Source: Liopterus haemorrhoidalis
Taxonomy: Eukaryota; Arthropoda; Insecta; Coleoptera; Dytiscidae
Reading direction: 5' to 3'
DNA: 64,000 bases
Assembly (NCBI GenBank): GCA_963971575.1
Contig: OZ020616.1
Coordinates: 2,500,924 to 2,564,923, forward strand
Positions 10,837-20,214 of this stretch are shown one piece after another. A model generated the notes under the pieces. The model made no database searches and was not told where the DNA came from. It was given only the letters and a program-made list of their open reading frames with translations. Every line of letters starts with the position of its first letter. The stretch's first letter is position 1. Position numbers and translations under genes: made by a program.

Positions 10837-13800
10837 CAGTCCGGTTACTTAATTTACATACCTCGTGTTAACTGCTCACATCAGTTCAAATTTTTAAATT
10901 TTCCAGTCCTTTTTATCTAATATTCTTCTAAATTTAATACATTGCCTTTTTTTCAGGAACTATTACAAATGTTGCCCATTTCATTGGATGTGGCTCTTCT
11001 TCTATTGGCTATTTAGCCTACGTGTACCACATATGTATGTTCAAAACTTAATTACAGCCTATAAGTACCTTTGGCCTACTGTACCTATAAACGATAATAA
11101 AGAACAGTCGAGCGTCTCAGCCAAAAGACAAATACTACGTGAATTTCAGAAGCGCTACATAGACATATGTCATATGAAAATAACTGAAGCTAATACGGAA
11201 GCCATACCACAAATAGTTCTACAAATGTGTATTATTGCTACAAATACCAAACCACCAGGTAAGTGTAATGAAATTAATAATAATAATAATAATTGGTTTT
11301 ATTTTCACAATAACATAGAATACATTATATCTAGAGCCCTGCGCGGATACGTTTTTCTGTCAAATTACGCATTTTTTTTTTTTGTAATTTTCAAGATTTC
11401 AAACATTTTTGCTGACCATAAAATTGTCTTATAGTTAAAAATGTTACTGAACTGAAAATTACTAAGTAAGTAGGTAATAATCGAAAACTAAATATTATTT
11501 CAAACATGTAAAATACTATTTTAAGTTGTAAATATCTTTCGATTAATTAATCGCCAGAGTTTTACAATTCATAGCTAAACCAAGCTCCACTATATTTTGA
11601 GTATAAATTGACAGGAGAAATGACAACTTAGTTTTCTATATAAAATAACCACGATATTACTTTTAAATTATTTTAAAAACGTGTAAAATCGTTTTTAAGG
11701 TATGCATGATTTTTGATTAGTTAATCGAGACAATTTTGCAAATTCTTAAAGTTAAACCAAAACTCACTGTATATTCTCTCCCACAGTTATAATGACATTT
11801 TTTGAGGTTATTTTTCTAAGAATATATCTATAAAGATTAAATTTGATTTAATTTGCATAAAAATTGTTAAACTGCTGGAGGATTTAAGTTAATTTAATAG
11901 GGGATACGCATAAAATTTGTATTTCCTTAAAACTACATTATTTTGATATGTTAATGTTAGTTATGTCACCTAACAAAACAAAAATCACATTTTAATTAAC
12001 ATTATAGCCAAATTTTTTAATTAAAATATTGTAAATTTGAAATATTCCGAGCACGGGGCGAAGGTTGCCGAGTAGAAACGACTGAGTATGACGTCAAACG
12101 ATAGGGTTTTCACATCACAGATACAGACAGCTACAACATAATCTTCACACGTGTGTGTATTGTATTGTTCGAGAGTTTTGTATTTGTTTTTAAACAATTT
12201 TTCACGCATTTATTATTAAAATGGCAGATAAAGATTTTGTTAGGGCTCAGAGTGATAATTTACCCAACATGCGTGATGCATTTATGCTCACAAACATAAA
12301 ATTTACTTTTTTCTGAAATATCGGTTTTATTTCGCCCCATAGCTTCCAGCCACAAATTTCGCCTTTTCTGTTGTTTTTCGCCATCAAGTAATGATATAAA
12401 TTGTTTTTTTGGATTTCTAGTTGAACTAATTGTGCACATCGGTACTGAACAATATTTTCGATTATGTTTCGAAATACTGGGGCCTGGATCTTCCATATTT
12501 TATATATTTTAATATAAAATTTAATTCGGTAAACATGTATAAATTGTTTTTATAGAATTAAACTTTATTTTAATTAAAATCACTCTCCTTTACATAACCT
12601 ATAAAAGTTACACAAACAAATAATTCACAACAGACTATGTTCGCTGCATAAACAACCGTTCGCTGGATTGGCTAGTAGTCTCATGCGTCAGTTAGAAAGG
12701 ATTATGACGTCACACGTCGTTTTCGCGCGCTACATACATTTTTGATTTTTTAAAGCCTTCAAATTAAAAAAAAAAAAATTAAAAACTGTTTTTTATGTTT
12801 ATATACAACAAGAGGAATATAATAAAAAAATAAAAAAAAATCATGCCTATCCCCTATTACAGAAATGTATAAAAATACATAAAATTGAATAAGTGTTTAT
12901 ATTGGTTATTTTTTTAAATGTTCTAAAAGTATTTTGAATATCTTTCAGCTATGAGATGAGACAAAGTATTTGTTGTTAAATTTTTACATGGAGAGAAGAT
13001 GAAACGTCTTTATTGGTGTATTCGAAATGTATGAAAATAGTTTTGGTTCAGGTTTATCAAATATTTGTACTGAAAAACCTATCATCAAATTTTGCCGCTG
13101 CAAAATTTTAGTCTCTCCGATAAAAACTATATGCTGTTATATAAAATGATTACGTATGGTTTCAAAATAAAATTCTTTAACTGAGCTAGCTATATAGTTT
13201 GTAATCAGTACTATTATTAATATTTACCACAAGTTAATCGTAGTAACCCGTAACTGATTATTCATTCCGTACTAATCTAAAATCTGTCACCGATTAGTTA
13301 ACGGAACACAGTTTTTGAGAAAGATTTACTACTGATCACTACCAAAAGTAACAATGATATAAACTCAAGCTCAATCACAGGCCGGGGGCGTAGCCCCCGG
13401 CTCTACGCAGGGGGTGAAGACCGACGTAGCCGGGCTGAGGCCCCTAGTATAATAATAAAATATTATATATAGGTTTCTTCCAACAAAAGTTCAGAACCGT
13501 TCAGAACTTTACTGAGTTTGCGCAAAACGATTTTAGCGTTCCAACAAGTCGATTTAAAATTCAGATTCAAAAAGGTTGAATAATACTGTACTAGAATATT
13601 GTTTACAGAATGGATTCAATATATAGCTCTCACCACTTCCCTCGGAGGTTTCGGTCTTACCAAGTGTGGTTATAGAAAATCCTTTAATATTGCTTTGAAG
13701 CGAAGAGAAACAAGATTGGGATATCTTCTCTACGCAGTAGGAAGTACAGTACCACTTGGTAAATCAATTATTTAAAATTTCAACAATCTAAAAATGTAAC

Positions 13801-14246
13801 CTTTTTAACTGAATTGTTTTTCAGGATGCAGAATGACATGTATAGGACTTTTTCTGAGCGCTCGACCTTTTTGGTGGACAGGAATATTTTTACTAAGCCA
13901 CTGGTTGTTTACATCATGTTGGTACTACCGATGGAGAAAAAGATTACAACTTTGTCATATCCTTGAGTCTGCAGCTGGAGATATTGGATGGTTAGTTGAA
14001 CCACTTTATCATGGAGAAATTGGAAAAATTGGCAGAGCTAGTCAATGGTCACTCATCTATTTATTGGAAAATACAATTATGCTTTTTTTGTGGGCACAGT
14101 CACCAACGACTCAGGAATCATATAAATTATTAACCATTAGTATAATTTTTGCAACATTATTTATAGTAGATACTATTGGAAAGGTATTTATATGCACTTA
14201 TTGGAAATTTCGTGACAATGACATAGTACTTGCAAAGAGTCTTTAG
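4129..14246 (+). CDS. XK-related (XKR) family membrane protein, 7 exons
   Basis: Exons: 4129-4174, 7555-7626, 7696-7851, 9648-9903, 10957-11258, 13609-13758, 13825-14246. All introns are GT-AG and the phases agree, giving 467 residues. Residues 1-100 are acidic and Ser/Asn-rich. Membrane segments follow, with FLADVFSDWNVAVSFLL (about 125-141), the family-typical EANTEAIPQIVLQ (about 254-266), HWLFTSCWY and YLLENTIMLFLW near the C-terminus. XK/XKR proteins sit in the plasma membrane; some scramble phospholipids, often after caspase cleavage. Whether this one does is not shown by the sequence. ATG 4129 is chosen because it has A at -3 and G at +4; ATG 4117 is in frame too, just after an in-frame TAG. 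Most introns are filled with mobile elements, and a mariner starts 37 bp after the stop. Confidence 0.88.
4202..4225 (+). mobile_element. Family A 5'-end fragment
   Basis: TTTTTAGAGTTTTGTAGATA closely matches the TTTTTAGGGTTTTGTAGATA start of family A copies such as 40295-41379. It lies immediately before the mariner-type relic in intron 1. Confidence 0.5.
4256..4873. mobile_element. Non-autonomous hAT element E1 with 8-bp target duplication
   Basis: Starts CAGGGCTTCGAACCG and ends in CGGTTCAAAGCCATG, flanked by GTCTTAAA at 4248-4255 and 4874-4881. The subterminal regions are full of AACCGAAA/TTTCGGTT motifs. It carries a 280-bp block (4318-4600) that is also found at 49855-50135. No transposase is encoded. 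Confidence 0.88.
4318..4600 (+). repeat. Repeat R, copy 1 (inside hAT E1)
   Basis: Begins ACAGGGTGTTTGTTTGAAAC and aligns over about 280 bp with 49855-50135 (shared words include AAGTTAAACTAGACAAAAAG and TAACCATTTCAAAATG). It is absent from the sister hAT element E2, so it was added to E1. The element class is unknown. Confidence 0.7.
4885..5356. mobile_element. Non-autonomous hAT element E2 with 8-bp target duplication
   Basis: CAGGGCTTCGAACCG at the left and CGGTTCGAAGCCCTG at the right form perfect 15-bp terminal inverted repeats. The 8-bp duplication TTAAATAA lies at 4877-4884 and 5357-5364. Its left duplication overlaps the right duplication of E1, so one element landed at the edge of the other. 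Confidence 0.92.
6232..7272 (-). mobile_element. Family A Helentron-like element, copy A1
   Basis: On the minus strand it starts TTTTTAGGGTTTTGTAGGTAT and ends with GTGTGAAAATTCACACTTCA. The start contains AGGGTTTTGTAGGT and the end ACCTGCGAAACCCT, a near-perfect inverse. GTGTGAAAATTCACAC is a perfect palindrome that forms a 3' hairpin. A short AGAC run is at about 7214-7223. A tRNA-like module occupies 6659-6735. The insertion falls in the 3' part of the mariner relic, whose uninterrupted sequence is seen in copy 2 at 54577-55491. Confidence 0.8.
6659..6735 (-). other. tRNA-like module inside family A copy A1
   Basis: Minus strand: TATAGCACAGTGGTAACG resembles an A box and GTGTTCGAATCCC a B box, about 45 nt apart. 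The sequence between differs completely from the modules in A2/A3 and A4/A5, although the flanks are the same. It is not a functional tRNA gene as far as can be judged: no clear acceptor stem. Confidence 0.65.
8230..8790 (-). pseudogene. IS630/Tc1-like transposase, internally deleted
   Basis: An open frame of 119 codons (8790 to 8431) joins an N-terminal helix-turn-helix-like region (LILNVYKKLVSEG...TSVPYRTIQRIIVR) directly to the C-terminal block PMELIWSQLKGALEKYNT, which resembles the NPIEL-W-Q-KG glutamate region of DDE transposases in arthropod genomes. The catalytic aspartates between them are missing. Further degraded C-terminal sequence continues to about 8230. It lies in intron 3 of the XKR gene. 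Identification is by motif memory. Confidence 0.6.
9086..9495. mobile_element. hAT MITE carrying a minisatellite, 8-bp target duplication
   Basis: Terminal repeats CAGAGCCGCAGTAAGG (9086-9101) and CCTTATTGCGGCTCTG (9480-9495) differ at one base. CTCTGTAC is duplicated at 9078-9085 and 9496-9503. The interior is mostly a 40-bp tandem repeat. It lies in intron 3 of the XKR gene. Confidence 0.9.
9172..9400 (+). repeat. Minisatellite, about 40-bp unit, 5-6 copies
   Basis: Units follow the pattern AAAATCYAAGTGACRAGMAA + A-tract + GGTCCTCACTTCCC. The same unit occurs at 58540-58685 inside a different hAT MITE with different ends. Confidence 0.88.
10271..10530 (+). repeat. Two diverged tandem units with GCCGCCATATTG motif
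   Basis: GTGGTTTTGGCCGCCATATT near 10290 and CGTGGTTTCGGCCGCCATAT near 10445 start two units of about 160 bp. Both continue with ATCCGCCATAT...GAATTTTCT and CCTG.ATTCAT. It lies in intron 4 of the XKR gene. Confidence 0.65.
10778..10833. repeat. (TA)n microsatellite
   Basis: Uninterrupted AT dinucleotide run of about 55 bp in intron 4 of the XKR gene. Confidence 0.95.
10834..10867 (+). mobile_element. mariner right-end fragment
   Basis: TCCGGTTACTTAATTTACAT followed by ACCTCGT matches the end of the mariner relic at 32740-33045 (GGTTACTTAATTTACACACC). No coding part remains here. Confidence 0.55.
11274..11330 (-). mobile_element. LINE 3'-tail fragment with (AAT)n
   Basis: An (AAT)n run followed by TTGGTTTTATTTTCACAATA resembles the 3' ends of the LINE copies at 20217, 23345 and 28650, where (AAT)n or (ATA)n is followed by TTTATTGGTGTT-like sequence. 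It begins 15 bp after the exon 5 splice donor of the XKR gene. Confidence 0.45.
12222..12274 (+). pseudogene. 5' start of an unknown transposon gene
   Basis: ATG followed by codons for ADKDFVRAQSDNLPN and then DAFML. Similar SD-LP-..-FM starts are common in multi-copy arthropod proteins, some with a YqaJ-type nuclease domain, but that link is from memory and weak. The reading ends where it meets the oppositely oriented THAP relic. Confidence 0.35.
12260..12496 (-). pseudogene. THAP zinc-finger domain fragment
   Basis: Seventy-eight codons with KYCSVPMC (C-x4-C), a hydrophobic core FISLLDGEK, the invariant-type tryptophan in NLWLEAMGR and YVCEHK at the place of the C-x2-H pair. This is the N-terminal DNA-binding THAP layout (C2CH zinc coordination) used by P-element-like and other transposases. 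The following HF and AVPTIF-type parts are missing, so it is a truncated domain. Confidence 0.65.
12858..13377. other. Intron 5 remainder, no gene seen
   Basis: A+T-rich sequence without recognisable coding or repeat structure. Confidence 0.5.
13378..13448. other. G+C-rich hairpin island in intron 5
   Basis: GCCGGGGGCGTAGCCCCCGGC is a near-perfect hairpin (9-bp stem, 3-nt loop) at about 13381-13401. A second G/C-rich part, GGGCTGAGGCCCCTAG, ends the island near 13448. The surroundings are strongly A+T-rich. A hairpin shortly before a CTAG end recalls Helitron 3' ends, but no matching 5' end was found. Confidence 0.55.
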
Positions 14247-14282
14247 TAGCCAGTATCATAGAACAATAGTTCTCGAACGACA

Positions 14283-15603
14283 TACGAGAGTGGATCAAAT
14301 ACCCTCGTTAAGAGTGATGACGCAAGTTTTTCCCTTTCTTTTTTTCAACTTAGTCTCCTTTTAGGTAGATACACTTTTCCCAACGTTTCTGCCATTTCTT
14401 AAACCCCTCCAAAAATTCGATTTGCCAAACCCTTCAAAATACGCTTCTGTCTCGGCGATAACCTCCTCGTTTGAGCTATTTTTTTTTTCCCCCGAGCCAT
14501 GTTTTCATGTTGGGGAACAGAAACAAGTCACAGGGAGCCAGATCGGGCGAGTATGGTGGGTTCAGCAGCAATTCGTAGCACAGTTAATGTAATTTGGCCG
14601 CGACAATTCTGGATGAATGTGCTGGTGCGTCAAGAGCACCTTTTTTATTAGCCAAATGGGACCGTGTCTCCTTCAAGTTCTTATCTAATCGGTCCAACAA
14701 TTCACTGCAGTACTGTGCCGTGATCGTTGCATTTCTGCAAAAAGTCAGTGAGGATTATTCCGTTCAAATCATAAAAAATCGTGGCCATGACCTTTCCGGT
14801 CGATGGGACCGTGTTTGCCTTCTTCGGAGCAGATTCACCCGGAAAAAATCCATTGTTTTGACTGTCGCCTGGTCTCTAGCGTGTAATAATATATCCAGGT
14901 TTCATCAACGGTGACGACTCGACGCAAAAACTCCAGCGAATTTCGGTTAAAGAGGTACAACACTGCTTCGACATTGACAGCCGTATCCGCTTGTTGTCCA
15001 CTATAAGCAATCGCGGTACCAATCGAGCCAATACCTTTTTCATACTTAACTTATCATATTGATAAAATATTGATTGTCGTTCCGTACGACAAACCTACAG
15101 CCTCTGCTACTTCGCCCACTTCAGTTCGGCGATCAGCAAGATCATGTCGTGGACCTTTTTAACGATTTCCTCGGTAACCACGTCTGCCGGGCAGCCTGGT
15201 CGCTCCTCATCAAAAACAGATGTACGACCACGTTTAAATTCGTTGAACCAATATCTCACGGTTGTCATAGATGATGAAGATTCCCCATAGACAGCATCCA
15301 ACTTCGCTTTTATTTCTTTGCTTGTTTTCCCATCCAAAAATAAAAAGGAAATCGATATTGCTCCTTTTCCATTTTATCATTTTATAACAAGAAACACGTG
15401 TGATACAACTAGCTGCCAAATAAAAACTAACCTATGAATTAGTCTAAAATTTAGTATAGTGTTGTTTGACAGATGGCAGAACACGACGGTAATGCCAACA
15501 TCCTTCCGCCACCTGTCTTCAAACACAGGTACAGGCCTCGAAGCGGATGGTAATAAATCCATGTAAAAACACAATACGTGCAAATTTCATCGAAATACCC
15601 GTA
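14283..15603 (-). mobile_element. mariner element with degraded transposase
   Basis: Ends are TACGAGAGTGG... at the left and ...ATACCCGTA at the right, near TA sites. On the minus strand the N-terminal DNA-binding part reads GKTSKEIKAKLDAVYGES (15270-15340), then VDETWIYYYT (first catalytic D, near 14890), SAPKKANTVP, and NPPYSPDLAPCD (near 14540-14580, third catalytic region). There are many frame breaks. It lies 37 bp behind the XKR stop codon, so it is probably in or next to that gene's 3' UTR. Confidence 0.8.
15107..15337 (-). pseudogene. mariner transposase N-terminal region
   Basis: Seventy-six open codons with the paired-like helix-turn-helix region of mariner transposases: TVRYWFNEFKRGRTS is the typical W-F--F-GR motif and VDE/VFDEERPGCP the linker. 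The downstream catalytic domain of the same gene is frame-shifted (14290-15100). Confidence 0.8.
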
Positions 15604-15924
15604 GCCGCCTACAGATAACTGCACCACTGGCGTATTAAGGAGGAGGCATTGGGGACACGTGCCCCCCCCTTTATGTCCAATTAAATGAAAATTTTAAAAA
15701 TTTAAAATAATCGTACTGTAAAATCACGATGTTGTACAACATATAGACTATTTTTTATTAGGATCAGTATTGAAATTAATATAAAAGGAATATTCCTATG
15801 TTCTCTGTGATTTTTTGTTTTCGTATGTTTGATTAAGAAATTCTTAGACTGCCACTCATGAGTCTATCTGTTCAGTAGAAACTATGGCAAAATTGCTGGA
15901 GTTAGCAAATTTTTATTTGACATA

Positions 15925-17584
15925 TAGTTACGGTCAAAATAATAAATACACCTAATACACCAACCTTATTATTTGTAGTTTGAACACTAAATAAATTTAT
16001 ATTTTTATTCTAACTAGCATAACCAATAAAGCACTTTATGATCTATTAAAACCATAATATTCATCAAGAAATATTATATGGTAATAGAAATATTTTGATA
16101 TTTGTGAAAACACTACCTGAAACGGTTGGTCAAAATAATAAATACAATCGAGAAAATTTAGTCAAATATAAAATTTATTATTTATTTTACTGTTACTAAT
16201 TACATAATACTAATTTTTATAATCTTAGTAATCAATAGCATGCCTTTTATTTGCCAAAACGGCCCGACATCGTTTGGGTATCGACTCAATGAGCCGTTGA
16301 CAGCTACAGGAATTAGTCTACAGGAATGCTGTACCAAGCTTCTTGAACAGCAGTCCATAATGCATTTTTGTTCCTTGGTTTTTCCTGCTCAACCCCATCC
16401 TTTACTAGTTTCCAAAGATTTTCTGTTGGATTCAAATCGGGTAATTGAGCAGGCCAAGGTAAAATTTGAAAATAGTTTTTCTGGAACCATGTTTTTGTTG
16501 CACGAGCCGTGTGTTTAGAGTCGTTATATTGCTGGTAGATCCATATTAGTGACATATTCCATTCCGCATAGGGTAGCATAATAGTTTCCAAAATTAGGAT
16601 GTAAATTTCTTTCGTCATTATCTCATCTATGCGAAATAAGGGACCTATAACCATACCAAGAAAAACAACTCCAAACTAAAATCTTACCTCCTCCATGTTA
16701 AACGGTTTTTTTTTTCGCATACTTAGGGTTAAACTCCTGGTTTGGAGGACGCCTAACAAATTTATTCCCATCATTTCCAAACAACATAAATTTACTTTCG
16801 TCACTAAACGAAATATTTCTCCATTTTTTAATACCTTCTGCACCATACCAGTAAATGTGTTCTTGAGCATATTCTTTACGGGCTTGTAAGTGTCTTGGTT
16901 TTAATAATGGTACTTTTCTAGGCGAACATGATCTTAAGTTATGCTCTACCAACCTCCTTCTAATGGTTCGTGCAGAAATATTCGTAGTTCGGTTAGTAAA
17001 TTAGTTGATGACATGAAATGATTTTTTTCACTTCCTTTACCAAGCGTCTATCTTCGTTCTTTAAAGTTTTGTGTGGTCTACCCCAGATTTCTTCTTTAAA
17101 TGAGTGACTTATGACATTTTGTACTATTCCCAAAGAGCAACCCATAATATTAGCAAATCTTCTAAAAGAATTGCCATCTTTTTTAATTTTTTAATTAAGT
17201 TGCTCATTTCACTACCACAATATTTATTCTTATCCATCTTTGCAATAGTTTGAACAAAACTAAATAATTTTTTTTGTAAAACATATACTTATAATTACAT
17301 TATGCACTTGTATGAACCTGTCTTAACTCCGTTATCAAATTATTTTTATGAGTTTTAGGAAATGTATTTATTATTTTGACCAACCATTTCAGGCAGTGTT
17401 TTCACAAAAATCAAAATATTTCTATGACCAAATAATATTTCTTGATAAATATTATGGATTTAATAGCTCATAAAGTGCTTTATTGGTTATGCCAGTTAAA
17501 ATAAAAATATGAATTTATTTAGTGATCGGACTACAAGTAATAAGGTTACTATATTAGGTGTATTTATTATTTTGACCGTAACTG
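15925..17584 (-). mobile_element. Full-length Tc1-like element with long IR/DR ends
   Basis: Terminal inverted repeats of about 230 bp start AGTTACGGTCAAAATAATAA at each end, flanked by TA (15923-15924, 17585-17586). Each arm holds two direct repeats of GGTCAAAATAATAAATACA: an outer one (about 15932 and 17560) and an inner one (16128 and 17362). This IR/DR layout is known from Sleeping Beauty and other Tc1 elements, where the transposase binds both repeats. Length 1660 bp is normal for the class. Confidence 0.93.
16240..17242 (-). pseudogene. Tc1 transposase with a lost catalytic residue
   Basis: Start ATGGATAAGAATAAATATTG near 17238. The helix-turn-helix part is spread over frames. SARTIRRRLVEHNLRS and NISFSDESKFMLFGND (first D) are readable at 16980-16780, followed by a stop near 16698. 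The second block reads QQYNDSKHTA instead of the usual QQDND, so the second catalytic aspartate is tyrosine. The third block PAQLPDLNPTENLWKLVK (glutamate) is present near 16430. Several frame breaks also make it inactive. Confidence 0.85.
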
Positions 17585-17599
17585 TATATATAATTTTAT

Positions 17600-17662
17600 G
17601 CGAGCCGTTTGAAACTTATTGTTGGGCCAGATTAGGCCCGCGGGCCGTAGGCTGGACACCAT
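17600..17662 (+). mobile_element. hAT-type right-end remnant
   Basis: GGGCCAGATTAGGCCCGCGG followed by GCCGTAGGCTGGACACCATTG has the look of a hAT MITE end of the ...GGGCCGTAG-TGGACACC-CTG type. No left end was found. Confidence 0.4.
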
Positions 17663-18349
17663 TGCAATATATGGATCAAAAAGTGTTCCCCCAAATATTT
17701 TACTCACAAGCCACTACTGCTTTGGAAACGAAAATTTTTAAAATGTCCAGTTTATTTTATGTATTTTTAGAACATTTCTAAAACGAAGTTTATAGGGTGA
17801 AGAAATTGACGAGCCGAACATACGTCTGGAGTGGAAGTAGCTTTTGGTCCCAGTGGGGCTTAGTTTTATGGCCGCTGTGATATTGCACGATAGGGGAATC
17901 TTACCTCAGAAGGAGAAGCCCTGTACGAAACTATTATTTATAAAAAAATCCGCTTTTTTGACCAGAACGATGTTAAGAAACAGCAGACACATCTTAAATT
18001 AACGATCAAATATTATCAAAATATTAAATATTTTTATAAAATATCCAATAATTCTCTTCTAATATAATTATGGATTTTTTGTGAATTTGTGTCTCTAAGT
18101 TTGGATTAGTTGCCATCGTTAAATGTAAGTCTAAAGTGCATAATAATGTAAATATTAAACACGTTATTATAATTAAAGTTGAGTTATAATGTCGAATTTA
18201 ATTCAATAACTTTTATAAATGAATAAAAAAAATAAATAAATAATAAATACTCAAATAAGAATAATAAATAAGTTTTTTTTTAAATAAACATATTCAAAAC
18301 AGTTTGTAAAAACTTAGTTTTTTCACTTCATCTCACATTTATTTTCATG
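17663..18349. other. No gene seen; A+T-rich
   Basis: No supported coding region or repeat shared with the rest of the window. Confidence 0.5.
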
Positions 18350-18563
18350 AGTTTGAAGAAGGGAACGAATCCACTTAATTAAATAATTAATTGCCAACAA
18401 CCTGTATTAGATTAAGCCAATTGAACATCAGGATATGGTTACCGCATTCCAAACCAATAATAATGATGATGTTGATCTTTAAAATCGATTCATGTGGATA
18501 TTTTAGCAACTTTTCTTAATTTCCCCAAAATTTGGTTTTTGGATTCGTTCCCTTCTTCAAACT
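18350..18563. mobile_element. Short foldback/MITE with 24-bp perfect inverted repeats
   Basis: AGTTTGAAGAAGGGAACGAA... at 18350-18373 is exactly inverted at 18540-18563. The 166 bp between is A+T-rich and non-coding. No clear target duplication was seen, so the class is open. Confidence 0.7.
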
Positions 18564-19909
18564 ACCGATTCAATTGCAACCAACTAGCGAACATGGAAAG
18601 TTCATATCCAAAACCGCTCGCGGATTTTGAACTTATTATGTGGAGACTTTAAATTTTGAGGTAATGTACAGAGTAAGTACAATTGAAGAATATTAATAGA
18701 TCTTAATTAAATCAGCCACTGTGACATTTTATATAAATATAAGGAAGGACCCAAAATATATAACTAAACACTAAACTGCTGAATAAACAACAAACTAAAT
18801 AAAATAATATAAACAAAATTACTATAAGATAGATATGTGAACACAAGTGTCAAAACAAATTAGAACGTAATATGACGACATATGTAAACAAAATAAAATT
18901 TAGCGATACAAATACAAATGCTCTATATTAAATAAAAACTTTTAAAATTTGTAAATCTTCAAAATGATGTTTTAGTAAAATAAAAGAGTAAAGAGCAATT
19001 AGTCTATAATACAAATTAAACAAAATTCAATAAAATTCAAATACATCTAATTTGCGTTTTTCTCGATTATTTTGTGATGTAAGGCTATGACTTGTTTAAA
19101 TCGTTGTAATCAGAATAGGATACTCTATCGAATAATAAAAACAAAATGTGTGTTCCTATTTAAAATAAGAAAGTTGCACAACTTAATTTGAAAACCACTG
19201 GCCGAAATAAAAAAAATCACTCATTGATATTTTCCTGTAAAATAGTATTTGTTGTCTAATTTAAATAACCTCGTAGCTCTTACAGTTCTCGAGATAGCAA
19301 TGGTGAGCAAATTAAAATTAACACTGTATATGTAGAAAAACCAAATAGTGCACATCTAGAATATTTAGCGCTCACATTCATTAGAAAATTAAAGGTAACA
19401 CTGCGATTTAAGAATTCCAATAAAGTAAATATCAAGTACGATATAAAATAAGAACAAATATTTTATTCGCAAAATGATGTTCTTTAGCTACATTTGTCAA
19501 CTGACGTAAGAAATGATCTTCTTCCTCTCTATTTATTATACTTAAACGAAATTTCTAAATAACGTCTGTAAATTTTGAAGGAGAATCAGTGTATAAATTT
19601 CTTTAGGTAATAATAGAAATGGCTTTGTCTCCGTTGGGAGACATTTTGAAACCAATACTCTCGAAATTTATATATAACAGAGGCTCTCATTAATTTGTGG
19701 TGCTGAAGATATACAGTACAATCCCAGGACAAAATTGAGATGAAGATGACTGCTTTAAATTTTATCCACAAGTTTAGACTATAAACAAATTGTGGATTTG
19801 TTGCAAAATTTATGTAAAGTGGAATTTTTAAACATACAAGCGCAATTCAAGTGAGTTTTTGTTGCATTTTTAAGCCCTTTATGAAACATTAATCATTCAC
19901 TACACACCA
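18564..19909. other. No gene seen; A+T-rich 1.3 kb
   Basis: Only short open frames without domain signatures. No repeats shared with other parts of the window were recognised. Confidence 0.5.
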
Positions 19910-20060
19910 AAAATGAATGAACAGTCAAAAGAGTGGATTTTTCCTGATGAACGTGCTCCGAAAATGACAAAAAGGATTCCCAGGAGTAAAAAGATCAATG
20001 CAACGATTTTTTGGGATTCGCAAGAATCTTCATCGATTACGGATCACAGATTATCACTGG
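19910..20060 (+). pseudogene. mariner transposase fragment, middle part
   Basis: EQSKEWIFPDERAPKMTKRI followed by NATIFWDSQ is the segment just after the first catalytic block of mariner transposases. The same gene resumes at about 22530, with the 20082-22529 element between. Confidence 0.75.
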
Positions 20061-20214
20061 TCAACAAATTTAAACTTTTTTTTTTGCTGACTTAGATCTG
20101 ATACTTGTTTTTAACTAATTTTGGGGTGCTGATTTCAAAAATGTTAACAGATTCTGCCTATCACGTCAAATTTTTGTTCTATCGTATTTTGACTTTTTCC
20201 ACCTTTTCACGTTC

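Larger units (their letters stand above)
11897..12857. mobile_element. Deleted DNA element with THAP-domain relic
   Basis: Ends ATAGGGGATACGCAT (11897-11911) and ATGCCTATCCCCTAT (12843-12857) are inverted repeats with one mismatch, flanked by TA on both sides. Inside, the start of one gene points right (about 12222) and the start of a THAP-like gene points left (12496). The two meet near 12270, as if the middle of a two-gene element had been lost. It lies in intron 5 of the XKR gene. Confidence 0.65.

Noticed and set aside
10988..11434. 148-codon frame taken as one uninterrupted gene
   Set aside because: The part after 11258 runs past a perfect splice donor into intron repeats; only 10957-11258 is coding as exon 5 of the XKR gene.
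11330..11434. hAT end TAGAGCCCTGCGCGGATACG
   Set aside because: It looks like a terminus but no matching right end lies nearby, so no element was called.
14594..14914. 106-codon plus-strand frame
   Set aside because: It is the antisense reading of the mariner transposase encoded on the minus strand.
15616..15690. hAT-like end (CACTGGCGTATTAAGGAGG with a C-tract)
   Set aside because: Only one side is visible and no duplication or partner end could be found.
16240..16518. 92-codon plus-strand frame
   Set aside because: Antisense of the Tc1 transposase C-terminal region.
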